Assembly (NCBI GenBank): GCA_964482535.1
Contig: CAYZXU010000038.1
Coordinates: 1 to 20,733, forward strand
From: CAYZXU01 sp964482535
GTDB lineage: Bacteria > Desulfobacterota > Desulfobacteria > Desulfobacterales > BuS5
DNA length: 20,733 nucleotides
Direction: 5' to 3'
This document shows, piece by piece, positions 8,501 to 14,362 of the stretch (the stretch's first letter is position 1; every line of letters starts with the position of its first letter). Under the pieces are notes generated by a model. That model searched no databases and was not told the DNA's origin. It saw nothing but the letters and a program-made list of their open reading frames with translations. Both the position numbers and the translations under genes were made by a program.

Positions 8501-10265
8501 TTGAGAAAGGCGTTTGAGTTAAACTTCGCCCTATAACTGTCCCAAAGATCGTTCCAAGAAGTTGCGGAAGCATTGTGAGAAGTCCTATGATCAACAAGAT
8601 CCAGCCTTCGGCTTTAGAGAAGAAAGCTTTGATAACTCCAACAAAAGTTCCTTCTGCCTGCGGTTTAACAGCTTCCGCAAGAGGCGATATCATTTTGCCA
8701 ATGCCAGGTATGAATCCGAGCACTTTCAAAACAATGTATAAAATCCCCTGAGCAAGGTTTTTTATTTCAGCAAATCCTTTCTGAATCAAATTAACTCCCG
8801 AAAACCAACCTTTAATCCAATTCCAAAAAGCTTTTCCAATGTTTTTTACCCAATCCCAAACATCCGCCAAAGCTTTTTTGAACGAGCCAAACTTCACTGT
8901 CAAAACTGCGAACATTCCTACAAGTCCCAAAATGAACGGATTGAGAAGCATTTTAGCTGATGTTAGTAGATTCACGAAAAGCTGAAGAACACTCGTAATA
9001 ACTTTAAAGGCAGCCGAAATTCCTAAAACGATCGCAGAAACCTTCACTAGCTCAACAAAAAATTTCCGAACAAGTTCAGGATTTCTCTTGATGTATTCTG
9101 TTATTCCTCGCAAGAAAGCAATGATTTTTTGAAGCACTTCGACAATTACAGGTCTCATTACTGTGAAGAATTGAAAGTTCAAAGCTTCAAGTTCAGATCT
9201 CATGAGTTTCAAAAGAAAATGCACGTTGTTCGTTTGCTTTTGAAAAGCGCTAATTAATGCAGCTGTATCTCCTCTAATCGACTTCAGAGTATCTTTCAAA
9301 ATGTCTAAATTATTGATCCAAGAAACGATTGCTCGAGCCGCTCTGATTTCAAACCCAATAGCTTCAAGTTTCGCTGCTTTTTCCTCATCAGTAAGCCCCT
9401 CGAAAGCTTTTGCAAGGTCTTCCAAGATTCTTTCGAGTCCTCTGAATTTTCCAAATTCATCGTATAAAGAAATTCCCAGCTCTTGCAAATTTGTAGTTTT
9501 TTCCATCAAATCTTCAAAGGCGCTAGCTGTAGCTGTCGAAGCTTCAGCTGCATCAAAACCTACTCTTGTAAGAGCGACAAAACCAGCCAAGGCTTCTCTG
9601 AGAGAAACCCCAAGCTGAGAGGCAGCAGGTGCCACAACCCCAAACGTACGAGCAAGCTCTTCATATGTCAAAAGTCCTTTCTTTACAGCTTCAAACTGCA
9701 TAGCATAAACTTGACTTAATTTATCAAGAGAAAGACCATAAGCGTTTATAATCGAGATCGCAGACTGAAAGGACGTTGCAAGATCTGTAGCACCTGCAAT
9801 TGCTGCAACAGAGGTTTTTCTGAGAACTGACACAGCTTTCTCTGCAGGTACACTCGCAGATCCAACAAGATATAAAGCGTCCGCAAGTTGTTCCAGAGAA
9901 TATCCTGAAATTTTTGATAGATCCACAATCGAGCGTTTCATCTGCTCGAATTGTTTCTGCGAAACATCGAACATTGTATATGCTTTTTGAAACGCATTTT
10001 CAACACGAGCTCCAAAGAAAGCTGAAGCGGAAGCGGCTCCTGTCAAGGTAGAAACCAAGATGGTCGAATATTTCAAAATGCGAGTATTCAATTTATCGAA
10101 AGTCTGTAATTGTTGTCTCAAGTTCTGTGCGAAAGTTTGAAAATTTCTTCCAGCACGCTGAATATTCTGAGATAGCGTGGAAACATTCGTGCTAACTCTC
10201 TGAAGCACAGGTGAAGCGTTATCCGTTGCTGTTATCTCGACTCTCAGTTCATCTATTTTAGCCAC
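5595..10265 (-). CDS. Tail tape measure protein with internal glucosaminidase domain
   Basis: This 1556-residue protein sets tail length and is ejected on infection. The N-terminus (ELRVEITATDNASPVLQRV) and residues 90-330 fit the TP901-type tape measure core. Hydrophobic segments lie at about 405-460, 505-525, 553-580 and 610-632, a coiled coil at 665-760, and a Pro/Lys/Glu linker at 780-860. Residues 904-1022 form a glucosaminidase (FlgJ/Atl-type peptidoglycan hydrolase): LETGWG at 933-938 with the likely catalytic Glu934, NLFG at 946-949, and YGAYSENKEY at 1001-1010. Residues 1103-1151 carry the GGYTGSG...GVVHKGEYVVPKW motif seen in many tape measures. The C-terminus is long amphipathic helix, ending in a small beta segment. 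It starts with GTG at 10265, overlapping the preceding chaperone by 13 nt, with SD GAGGTGG. At about 0.15 nm per residue it would measure up to roughly 230 nm, less the folded enzyme domain. Confidence 0.92.
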   Translation of the reverse strand: MAKIDELRVEITATDNASPVLQRVSTNVSTLSQNIQRAGRNFQTFAQNLRQQLQTFDKLNTRILKYSTILVSTLTGAASASAFFGARVENAFQKAYTMFDVSQKQFEQMKRSIVDLSKISGYSLEQLADALYLVGSASVPAEKAVSVLRKTSVAAIAGATDLATSFQSAISIINAYGLSLDKLSQVYAMQFEAVKKGLLTYEELARTFGVVAPAASQLGVSLREALAGFVALTRVGFDAAEASTATASAFEDLMEKTTNLQELGISLYDEFGKFRGLERILEDLAKAFEGLTDEEKAAKLEAIGFEIRAARAIVSWINNLDILKDTLKSIRGDTAALISAFQKQTNNVHFLLKLMRSELEALNFQFFTVMRPVIVEVLQKIIAFLRGITEYIKRNPELVRKFFVELVKVSAIVLGISAAFKVITSVLQLFVNLLTSAKMLLNPFILGLVGMFAVLTVKFGSFKKALADVWDWVKNIGKAFWNWIKGWFSGVNLIQKGFAEIKNLAQGILYIVLKVLGFIPGIGKMISPLAEAVKPQAEGTFVGVIKAFFSKAEGWILLIIGLLTMLPQLLGTIFGTVIGRSLTQTPFSNVGKWWNMDCIPVCTDVGAGNLLKQYLPLLAPIGVGIASMVSLLRAISQKKEQVVVETSVLPPSVSVSAPVRVDTQDLSMKLDALNEQMNRLRQSVDTLKENNLPAIEHQIEILKDSIEKVKEQIFTSVQELDNSVKGLQKSFEQNLTFDVSPLTGKLDELKESFKESIEHVYQRIPSIEDLRKIIPLPSVSRPTATPPTGLAGTLPTIDELIAMQIEEALKTGKFTPKAPPLPGKARETLPQPVPQPEGREEKPKEKEEEKKEKKPVPGWEWKAPWILTPEDWERLRRSLKETRETIQRIVTLTEKDLQKSKKELFIEQYMPLFMKYGYRFNIRPEILATISALETGWGIHFAGRYNLFGMMQAKTGEYRQYESFEESIKDFIETIKNLFPEAWKYRQEPAKFFEALMRGIYGAYSENKEYPKLLQNVYESLKPVIQKRVQETTFELVDTMFEITEDAISTALENTPEGTTAWTELNKSLQGLWKMFNALIWAFRYFFTPTMLPLPPLPVWQEGGYTGSGRANEIAGVVHKGEYVVPKWMVERYPELIANLEVLRRGYQEGGLVGKSPSVVKGSEMQQLLDIGKDILDELGLSVESIGSLIELMKHIKESLPQFLEEFTKDPLKATQDLIAEIGNQSIKEFQNTQKIIQESQRKDLLKKAWEGLKEQFPQVQIYEAIPKFFEGFSNALKIQETSLGEFFSEFAETIRKPFEGLKEEFGVFIEGIKQKFAGDEGVFGALFKGFESAFGFLKDLLKGSLLMDLAQGLLSLISASKPLMMVLQPLSTIFQGMAEVLAPVLDEVFRPLADLLIAIGRILGALLIPVVKALAPLIQMFVNLFIVAYKVGRPILMFFYEMLRSIANFFIGIYNFVANAINTLLGWLGIHLPTLQYLNVSAEQVFPEELNLGGQATGATGGTYAGSVGASTAEVYYITINNYISNNLADSEALKEAILSALEEIGIDTGGVLVR

Positions 10266-10756
10266 GGACCCCCACCTCTCTTTTTCTGATCCTCCAAAAT
10301 TTCAGCGATGGCCTGACGTGCTGCTAAAAGAAAGAAAATAAAATGCGCTGGTTGATCTAAAAGAGAGCCTCGCTCAGGAAGTGCATTAATCGATCCTAAA
10401 TCGTTCAAAGACAACTGCACTAAAAGAAGCTCATTTTCCCATTCTTCCAAAAGAGTTCCTTTTAACTGCGTGAGTCTTCGATCAAAAAAATTTTTTAGAG
10501 CCAAAGAAAACTGTTTCATATCCAAATCCAGAAACTTTCGTACTTTAAAAGTGCTTTCGCTCAAAATTTTTGATACAACCGCAGTTTTCAGTTTTCCTAC
10601 AGTTGTTAAACTGATCGGTTCTTTCTCAGACCATTTCTCAATCAAAAAAGGGAGGGCTTCCAAAACCCTCCCTTCTTTTAGAAAGAAATATTCTCTTAGC
10701 GTGACATCATGAATCAATACCCAATCTTCTTCTCCAAATTTAAGAAATTTCTTCAT
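10253..10756 (-). CDS. Tail assembly chaperone 2 (gpT-like position)
   Basis: This 167-residue protein sits directly before the tape measure, where phages encode the chaperones that coat the tape measure during tail assembly. Residues 37-65 (FLIEKWSEKEPISLTTVGKL and beyond) resemble the KVIKNWSESVPVTIANLKKV segment of the preceding gene, so the two look like paralogues. The ATG at 10756 follows AAGGAGGAGGAGA and overlaps the upstream gene by 17 nt in another frame. It therefore appears to be translated from its own start rather than by the ribosomal frameshift usual for this gene pair. Two odd features lie inside it: a terminator-like hairpin at codons 28-38, and an A6T7 run that forms two slippery heptamers at codons 87-91. 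The assignment rests mainly on position and on similarity to its neighbour. Confidence 0.7.
   Translation of the reverse strand: MKKFLKFGEEDWVLIHDVTLREYFFLKEGRVLEALPFLIEKWSEKEPISLTTVGKLKTAVVSKILSESTFKVRKFLDLDMKQFSLALKNFFDRRLTQLKGTLLEEWENELLLVQLSLNDLGSINALPERGSLLDQPAHFIFFLLAARQAIAEILEDQKKRGGGPWLK
10484..10496 (-). other. Tandem slippery heptamers (possible -1 frameshift to a stop)
   Basis: On the minus strand the in-frame sequence is CTA AAA AAT TTT TTT GAT, which contains A_AAA_AAT followed by T_TTT_TTT in the reading frame of the second chaperone. A -1 slip brings TGA into frame at once (10484-10482) and would give a product of about 91 residues instead of 167. Programmed -1 frameshifting is a hallmark of tail chaperone genes, but there it normally extends the protein. 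A chance homopolymer in AT-rich DNA is an alternative. Confidence 0.35.
10644..10674 (-). terminator. Intragenic terminator-like hairpin within tail chaperone 2
   Basis: On the minus strand AAGGGAGGG (10674-10666) pairs perfectly with CCCTCCCTT (10656-10648) across a 9-nt loop, and T continues through 10644. It is a textbook intrinsic terminator shape but lies inside codons 28-38 of an open gene. Its GGGAGGG/CCCTCCC stem is the same as in the terminator after the capsid gene. It could act as an attenuator that lowers tape-measure and fibre expression, or be overridden by translating ribosomes. Confidence 0.5.
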
Positions 10757-11147
10757 TCTCCTCCTCCTTGAACTCTTCTAAAAGCATATTGCTTTTGTTT
10801 AATTCATACATTTCAAGTAATTTTTCCCAGAGTTGTTCTAAAATCTTCTTCGAAACTTTCTTGAGATTTGCTATCGTGACAGGAACAGATTCGGACCAAT
10901 TCTTAATGACTTTCGCCAAGAAACCATAAGGAAAACCCGGGGCTTCTGTCGATTCTATTTCGATGACAGGATTTGCACCAACATATCTCATTTTTCCCTT
11001 TGGTGCCATTTCGTTTCTGAAGATGTCATAAAGCTCTTGAGAGAGTTCTTTTCTGACTTCAAACCAGTTCGAAGTTTCAGTCTCAACTAAATTTCCTTGA
11101 TCATCAAAGTAAATCTTGACAGTCTCTTCACTTGCAAAAAGACTCAT
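10740..11147 (-). CDS. Tail assembly chaperone 1 (gpG-like position)
   Basis: This is a 135-residue, mainly helical acidic protein between the tail tube and tape measure genes. Position, size and composition fit a tail assembly chaperone. Residues 79-106, around Trp84 (KVIKNWSESVPVTIANLKKV), are mirrored in the next gene around Trp42. The ATG at 11147 follows AAAGGAGGGAGAAA, with an 18-nt gap after the tube stop. The C-terminal coding sequence (FKEEENEEIS) doubles as the SD AAGGAGGAGGAGA for the next gene. I see no slippery heptamer in the overlap that would fuse the two frames. Confidence 0.72.
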   Translation of the reverse strand: MSLFASEETVKIYFDDQGNLVETETSNWFEVRKELSQELYDIFRNEMAPKGKMRYVGANPVIEIESTEAPGFPYGFLAKVIKNWSESVPVTIANLKKVSKKILEQLWEKLLEMYELNKSNMLLEEFKEEENEEIS

Positions 11148-11165
11148 TTTCTCCCTCCTTTAGCA

Positions 11166-12140
11166 TCAGTAGGTTCCGGTATCATTTGTATAATCTTCGA
11201 CAGTTATAATTTGACCCGTCGAAGGTATTAAAGCCTCATATGATCCTCGTAACGTAATTCTTCCAGGTCCTCCAATGTCATGCGTCATGCTGGCAAATTT
11301 GATTCGAGGAAGTTTGATAATTAGTTTTTCTCCAGTACTTTTTTCGAATTTAAGATATAAAGAAGCATCTTGGAAATTGATGAATTTGTTGTATTGATCC
11401 GAGAAAGTATCAGTTGTCAGCAGAAGTTCTACATCTCCTGTAATAGCCAGATTCCCCTCAGGTATTGTTTTTCTCCTTCCTGTTCCATCGAGTCTGTAGT
11501 CGTCTGTATCCAAATTATTTGCTATAGACAAAGTAATTCTTGAATACTTGTCTGCTGTCCAATTTGTCCCATCTGCTGAGAGCAAAAGTTCTCTGAAGTA
11601 GAAAGGATCGTCTGAAGGTTCTGTAATTGATCCTTCTGTAGCAACTTCATCACTTTCCTGAATTCCTACCCAATCCGTTGTGATTCGAGGAATTCCTCCA
11701 ACGGCCATTTCGAGTGTTAAAGTGTTGAGTTTCATTCCAAGATAATCTCTGATTATACCGTCATGATCCACTCTGATTGTTGCAGAAGGCAAATTCCCTG
11801 TAGCTGATGTAACTGCAGTAATCTCAGTGTATTCATCTCCGGAATCGGGAGTTGAATCGGGATCTTTTAAAGTCGCAAGACCCAATGCAAGATAAAACAA
11901 AACTCCAGCCGGCACAGGGAACAATTCCAGCGTTATCCCTCCACCAGTTCCTTCTCTTCCGGGAGCCAAAGATTTTGTTCCTCTGTAACCAAGTAAGGCT
12001 TCACTTCTTACGCTTTCCAAATTTGCATTCAGCGACTCATCTACAAAAGGAAGCTTATATTTCAAAGTCGCTGCCTCACCAAAAGTCGACTCAATCCCAA
12101 GCAAAATTTTACTTCTTGCACCACTTGTTGGATTGGCCAC
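11166..12140 (-). CDS. Tail tube (major tail) protein
   Basis: This 324-residue protein is probably the subunit of the tail tube. The N-terminus ARSKILLGIESTFGE with a later LPFVDESLNANLESVRSEAL, a Gly-rich turn (GREGTGGGITLELFPVPAG) and a beta-rich body are typical of siphophage tube proteins. Late segments such as FSDQYNKFINFQDASLYLKF also fit the family. It starts with GTG at 12140 behind GAGGAGGTG, which lies within the last codons of the preceding gene, so translation is probably coupled. No tail sheath gene is present next to it, which supports a non-contractile tail. Confidence 0.82.
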   Translation of the reverse strand: MANPTSGARSKILLGIESTFGEAATLKYKLPFVDESLNANLESVRSEALLGYRGTKSLAPGREGTGGGITLELFPVPAGVLFYLALGLATLKDPDSTPDSGDEYTEITAVTSATGNLPSATIRVDHDGIIRDYLGMKLNTLTLEMAVGGIPRITTDWVGIQESDEVATEGSITEPSDDPFYFRELLLSADGTNWTADKYSRITLSIANNLDTDDYRLDGTGRRKTIPEGNLAITGDVELLLTTDTFSDQYNKFINFQDASLYLKFEKSTGEKLIIKLPRIKFASMTHDIGGPGRITLRGSYEALIPSTGQIITVEDYTNDTGTY

Positions 12141-12141
12141 T

Positions 12142-12486
12142 TCAGAACACCTCCTCAGTGCTGAAAGTTATCAAATATCTATTCGCCAAAGGTCCTTCGA
12201 AAGGAGGATTGACAAAGTATTTGATTCGCAGAATACCTCCAAAGCCTAAAAATTCGCTCCAGACAGCACTTTTCACTTCAGCATCATTTTCTTGAGCAGG
12301 AAGCAAAAGAAAAGTGATTGTGAAATCCTGCCTCAAAAGCCCTCCTGTTTCGAATCGCTCATCCAAAATTACATCCTCTAAGATCAAAGCAGGAAGCGAT
12401 GAAGGAAGCGCCTCTAATGTGCCAAAGGCTATTTGAAGATCATTAGCTACGTTTTGAAGTTTTTGCTTAATCGTCTCAAGCGTCAA
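12142..12486 (-). CDS. Small tail completion-like protein, TTG start
   Basis: This 114-residue protein has an N-terminal helix (ETIKQKLQNVANDLQIAFGT) followed by beta strands, the general build of small tail terminator/completion proteins. No specific family motif is recognised. It starts at TTG 12486-12484 in a 4-nt TTGA overlap with the preceding stop. GGGGTGATC lies upstream and there is no closer ATG that would keep the conserved-looking N-terminal helix. It sits between another small tail-terminator-like gene and the tube gene, so it probably acts at the head-tail or tube-end interface. Whether it or its upstream neighbour is the true tail terminator is unresolved. Confidence 0.62.
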   Translation of the reverse strand: MTLETIKQKLQNVANDLQIAFGTLEALPSSLPALILEDVILDERFETGGLLRQDFTITFLLLPAQENDAEVKSAVWSEFLGFGGILRIKYFVNPPFEGPLANRYLITFSTEEVF

Positions 12487-12845
12487 GGTTTGATCACCCC
12501 TCTGTAAGTTGCAGAAATCATCAACGTTCCCTCAACGCTTTCGAATTCTCCTTTTGAGTCTTCTTCAAGAAAGATGATCCCTTTTGCAAAATCGCTATAT
12601 TGATGCAGTTGTTGTTTGACTTGCTGGTAAAGCGCTTCAAGATCTGAAACGTTTTGATTTTCATTCGCTACGAGAATCACAGTCATCTCCACTCGTCTCC
12701 AGCTTTGCTCATTTCGAAAAGCACCATGTAGAACGATAAAAGGTTTTGTTTGTTCAGATAAATCAAAACGAGGATCAAAAATGAAAGTAGGAGCTATCGG
12801 TGAAAGCTTTCCAGCGATTTCCTTGAGAAACTCAAGATCCGTCAT
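12483..12845 (-). CDS. Tail terminator-like / head-tail joining protein
   Basis: This 120-residue alpha/beta protein begins with a helix (LEFLKEIAGKLSPIAP), followed by a strand pattern (KPFIVLHGAF, RRVEMTVILVA) and a second helix (VSDLEALYQQVKQQLHQYS). The layout and the place between the gp10-like and tube genes match phage tail terminator proteins, which cap the tube and join it to the head. The ATG at 12845 follows AGGAGATGAAACC and overlaps the preceding stop as ATGA. The assignment is from fold pattern and gene order, not from a signature motif. Confidence 0.62.
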   Translation of the reverse strand: MTDLEFLKEIAGKLSPIAPTFIFDPRFDLSEQTKPFIVLHGAFRNEQSWRRVEMTVILVANENQNVSDLEALYQQVKQQLHQYSDFAKGIIFLEEDSKGEFESVEGTLMISATYRGVIKP

Positions 12846-13342
12846 GGTTTCATCTCCTGAAGCCTTCTTTCAAAAAAGGCAAGTCCTTTTTCCCAAGCAG
12901 GTCTCAAATAAGGATGCTCTTTCGTTCCTTTCTTTTTGATCGTCATAGCTATAGCCCAGGCTATTGATCTTGCTTCTTTTCCTTGCTTTCCTTTGATCCA
13001 TCTTTGCTTTCCTGATTTTGTTCTGACAAATCTTCTCGATTTAACTTCGACCCATTTTTGAATCGGCTCAACTGGCGGCATATGAGAGCGTGTTCCAAAC
13101 TCGACGTAAGGTCCATAATGAGCTCCAACTTTAACAAGTCCTCTGAAGAAGTCTTCTTTTTCTTCAAAATCAAAATGAATGCTCTCTCTCAATATTCCTG
13201 TAGCAACAGGAACCCTTTCAACAGCTTCTTTATGAACAACAAAAATCGTTTCTTTGATCAGTTCAACAACTTCATTCCAAACTTCCTCTTCTAGCTCATA
13301 GATCTTCTGCCCATTCACATCGCCGGACACCACAATTTTCAT
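12842..13342 (-). CDS. HK97 gp10-like head-tail connector/completion protein
   Basis: This 166-residue protein carries the signature of the HK97 gp10 family. VPVATGILRESI (44-55) is followed by the hallmark GPYVEFGTRSHMPP (77-90) and a C-terminal HPYLRPAWE (143-151). Family members act at the neck where the tail meets the head. The insertion at about 100-125 is very basic (KSRRFVRTKSGKQRWIKGKQ) and may contact DNA or an acidic partner. The ATG at 13342 follows GAGGTGGAGCTCGA in an ATGA overlap with the upstream gene, which supports translational coupling. Confidence 0.85.
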   Translation of the reverse strand: MKIVVSGDVNGQKIYELEEEVWNEVVELIKETIFVVHKEAVERVPVATGILRESIHFDFEEKEDFFRGLVKVGAHYGPYVEFGTRSHMPPVEPIQKWVEVKSRRFVRTKSGKQRWIKGKQGKEARSIAWAIAMTIKKKGTKEHPYLRPAWEKGLAFFERRLQEMKP

Positions 13343-13638
13343 TCGAGCTCCACCTCGTAAAAATCCTCATACTGCCTTACATTCTGAGCTATATAACGCT
13401 TCCCCTGATATTCGATAACATCTCCATTTTGAATCTCGGTGGATGTTTTTAAAATCAATCGATCTGCATATTTAATTCCCGTCTCTGATGCGATCTCTAC
13501 TCGTTTATATTCAAAAAGCCCTCGAAATTTACCTATTTGATTCAAAGTTTCCTTTAGCTCACCGCCTTCTGAAACAATTTGCTTTCTATATAGCGTAAAT
13601 TGCGGTGCTGTGCGAGTTAGAAAGTTGAAGAGTTTCAT
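13339..13638 (-). CDS. Head closure / head-tail joining protein
   Basis: This 99-residue, beta-rich protein has the size and layout of SPP1 gp16-like head closure (stopper) proteins. The N-terminus LFNFLTRTAPQFTLYRK leads into strands ending NGDVIEYQGKRYIAQNVRQY, a pattern common in this family (a parameter statement, 'G D V I', then 'G K R Y'). These proteins plug the portal after packaging and receive the tail. The ATG at 13638 follows GAAGGTGATTTT in an ATGA overlap with the connector gene. Gene order between gp6-like and gp10-like proteins strongly supports the role. Confidence 0.75.
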   Translation of the reverse strand: MKLFNFLTRTAPQFTLYRKQIVSEGGELKETLNQIGKFRGLFEYKRVEIASETGIKYADRLILKTSTEIQNGDVIEYQGKRYIAQNVRQYEDFYEVELE

Positions 13639-14129
13639 AAAATCACCTTCTTAGGAAGCCTCTCGAGGATCTCTCGAGGATCTTTCAAAGCCACTTTTTT
13701 CTCGATGCTTTTATCAACTATGCCTGCTCCTAAAACGTAAGCTGTCGCAAGGTCAAGAATTACGCCTTTTTCAAGATCAGTCATCTCTTCTGCGAGCGTT
13801 GTATAAATCAAATGCACTTTCGAGTCTTCTGAAACTGTATAAGGCAAAAAGATGATATCTTTCTTGATCTCGGCTTTGTCTGAGAAATCAATCTCATCGA
13901 TCATCAGCGTTTGAATCGTATCAACAGGAAAGTGAGTGTAAATTTTGTCAGAAGGCGCATCTAAAATAAAAAATCGCTCGATAGTTCGAGCTGTAAATGT
14001 TTTACCTATTCGATTTTCGACTTCTTGAATTGCTCGATTGAGATAATTTTGCAAGACAGTATCGATTGATAGATCAAGCGAAAAAGGATCGAGCCCTAAA
14101 TGTGATTTCAGTTCAGCCAGATCAATCAT
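13635..14129 (-). CDS. HK97 gp6-like head-tail connector
   Basis: This 164-residue protein is mainly helical at both ends. It opens IDLAELKSHLGLDPFSLDLS, followed by a helix (VLQNYLNRAIQEVENRIG) and a middle beta part, then a C-terminal helix (LEKGVILDLATAYVLGAG). This is the layout of gp6/gp15-type adaptors that form the ring under the portal. An in-frame stop just upstream makes the ATG at 14129 the first available ATG. The SD (GAGGAG) is about 20 nt away, so it probably depends on coupling to the small gene that ends 10 nt before it. Confidence 0.75.
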   Translation of the reverse strand: MIDLAELKSHLGLDPFSLDLSIDTVLQNYLNRAIQEVENRIGKTFTARTIERFFILDAPSDKIYTHFPVDTIQTLMIDEIDFSDKAEIKKDIIFLPYTVSEDSKVHLIYTTLAEEMTDLEKGVILDLATAYVLGAGIVDKSIEKKVALKDPREILERLPKKVIL

Positions 14130-14139
14130 GAAGCATCAC

Positions 14140-14316
14140 TCACTTTCGTATCTCCTCTTTCTCCTTTCTCCTTGACTTAACAACCTCAAAGCGATCAGGA
14201 AAATTCTTTAAAAGATATTTAGCAAACTCGTCATTAACTTCTTTGATCTCGCCTTCTTTAAAAGATTTCGATGTATCCCAGCCGCAAATGTAAGGCTTTA
14301 GCGCCTTAAGCTTCAT
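14140..14316 (-). CDS. Small conserved-type head protein (58 residues)
   Basis: This short gene begins MKLKALKPYICGWDTSKSFK, continues with EGEIKEVNDEFAKYLLKNFP and ends in a basic/acidic tail, with TGA at 14142-14140. Small proteins of this kind, with a hydrophobic start and an 'EVxDEFAKYLL' helix, commonly sit between the capsid and connector genes in siphophages. Function is not established. The ATG at 14316 has AAAGGAGGG 6 nt upstream. It is the first gene downstream of the capsid terminator, and its SD immediately follows the terminator T-run, so read-through or a nearby promoter must feed it. Confidence 0.75.
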   Translation of the reverse strand: MKLKALKPYICGWDTSKSFKEGEIKEVNDEFAKYLLKNFPDRFEVVKSRRKEKEEIRK

Positions 14317-14330
14317 GTTATCCCTCCTTT

Positions 14331-14360
14331 AAAAAAGAAGGGAGGGGGAGAGCCCTCCCT
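14331..14360 (-). terminator. Intrinsic terminator at the capsid stop codon
   Basis: On the minus strand AGGGAGGG (14360-14353) pairs with CCCTCCCT (14346-14339) across a 6-nt loop, followed by TCTTTTTT down to 14331. The stem starts 3 nt after the capsid TAA (14365-14363). It would separate abundant head/capsid transcripts from the connector and tail genes, with partial read-through supplying the latter. Confidence 0.85.
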
Positions 14361-14362
14361 CA

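Noticed and set aside
10740..10756. Ribosomal frameshift joining the two tail chaperones in their overlap
   Set aside because: The overlap has no heptamer in the needed phase and the second gene has its own strong SD and ATG.
13652..13676. Near-tandem CTCGAGGATCT direct repeat
   Set aside because: It encodes an ordinary charged helix end (DPREILER) in the connector gene and is too short to call a functional repeat.
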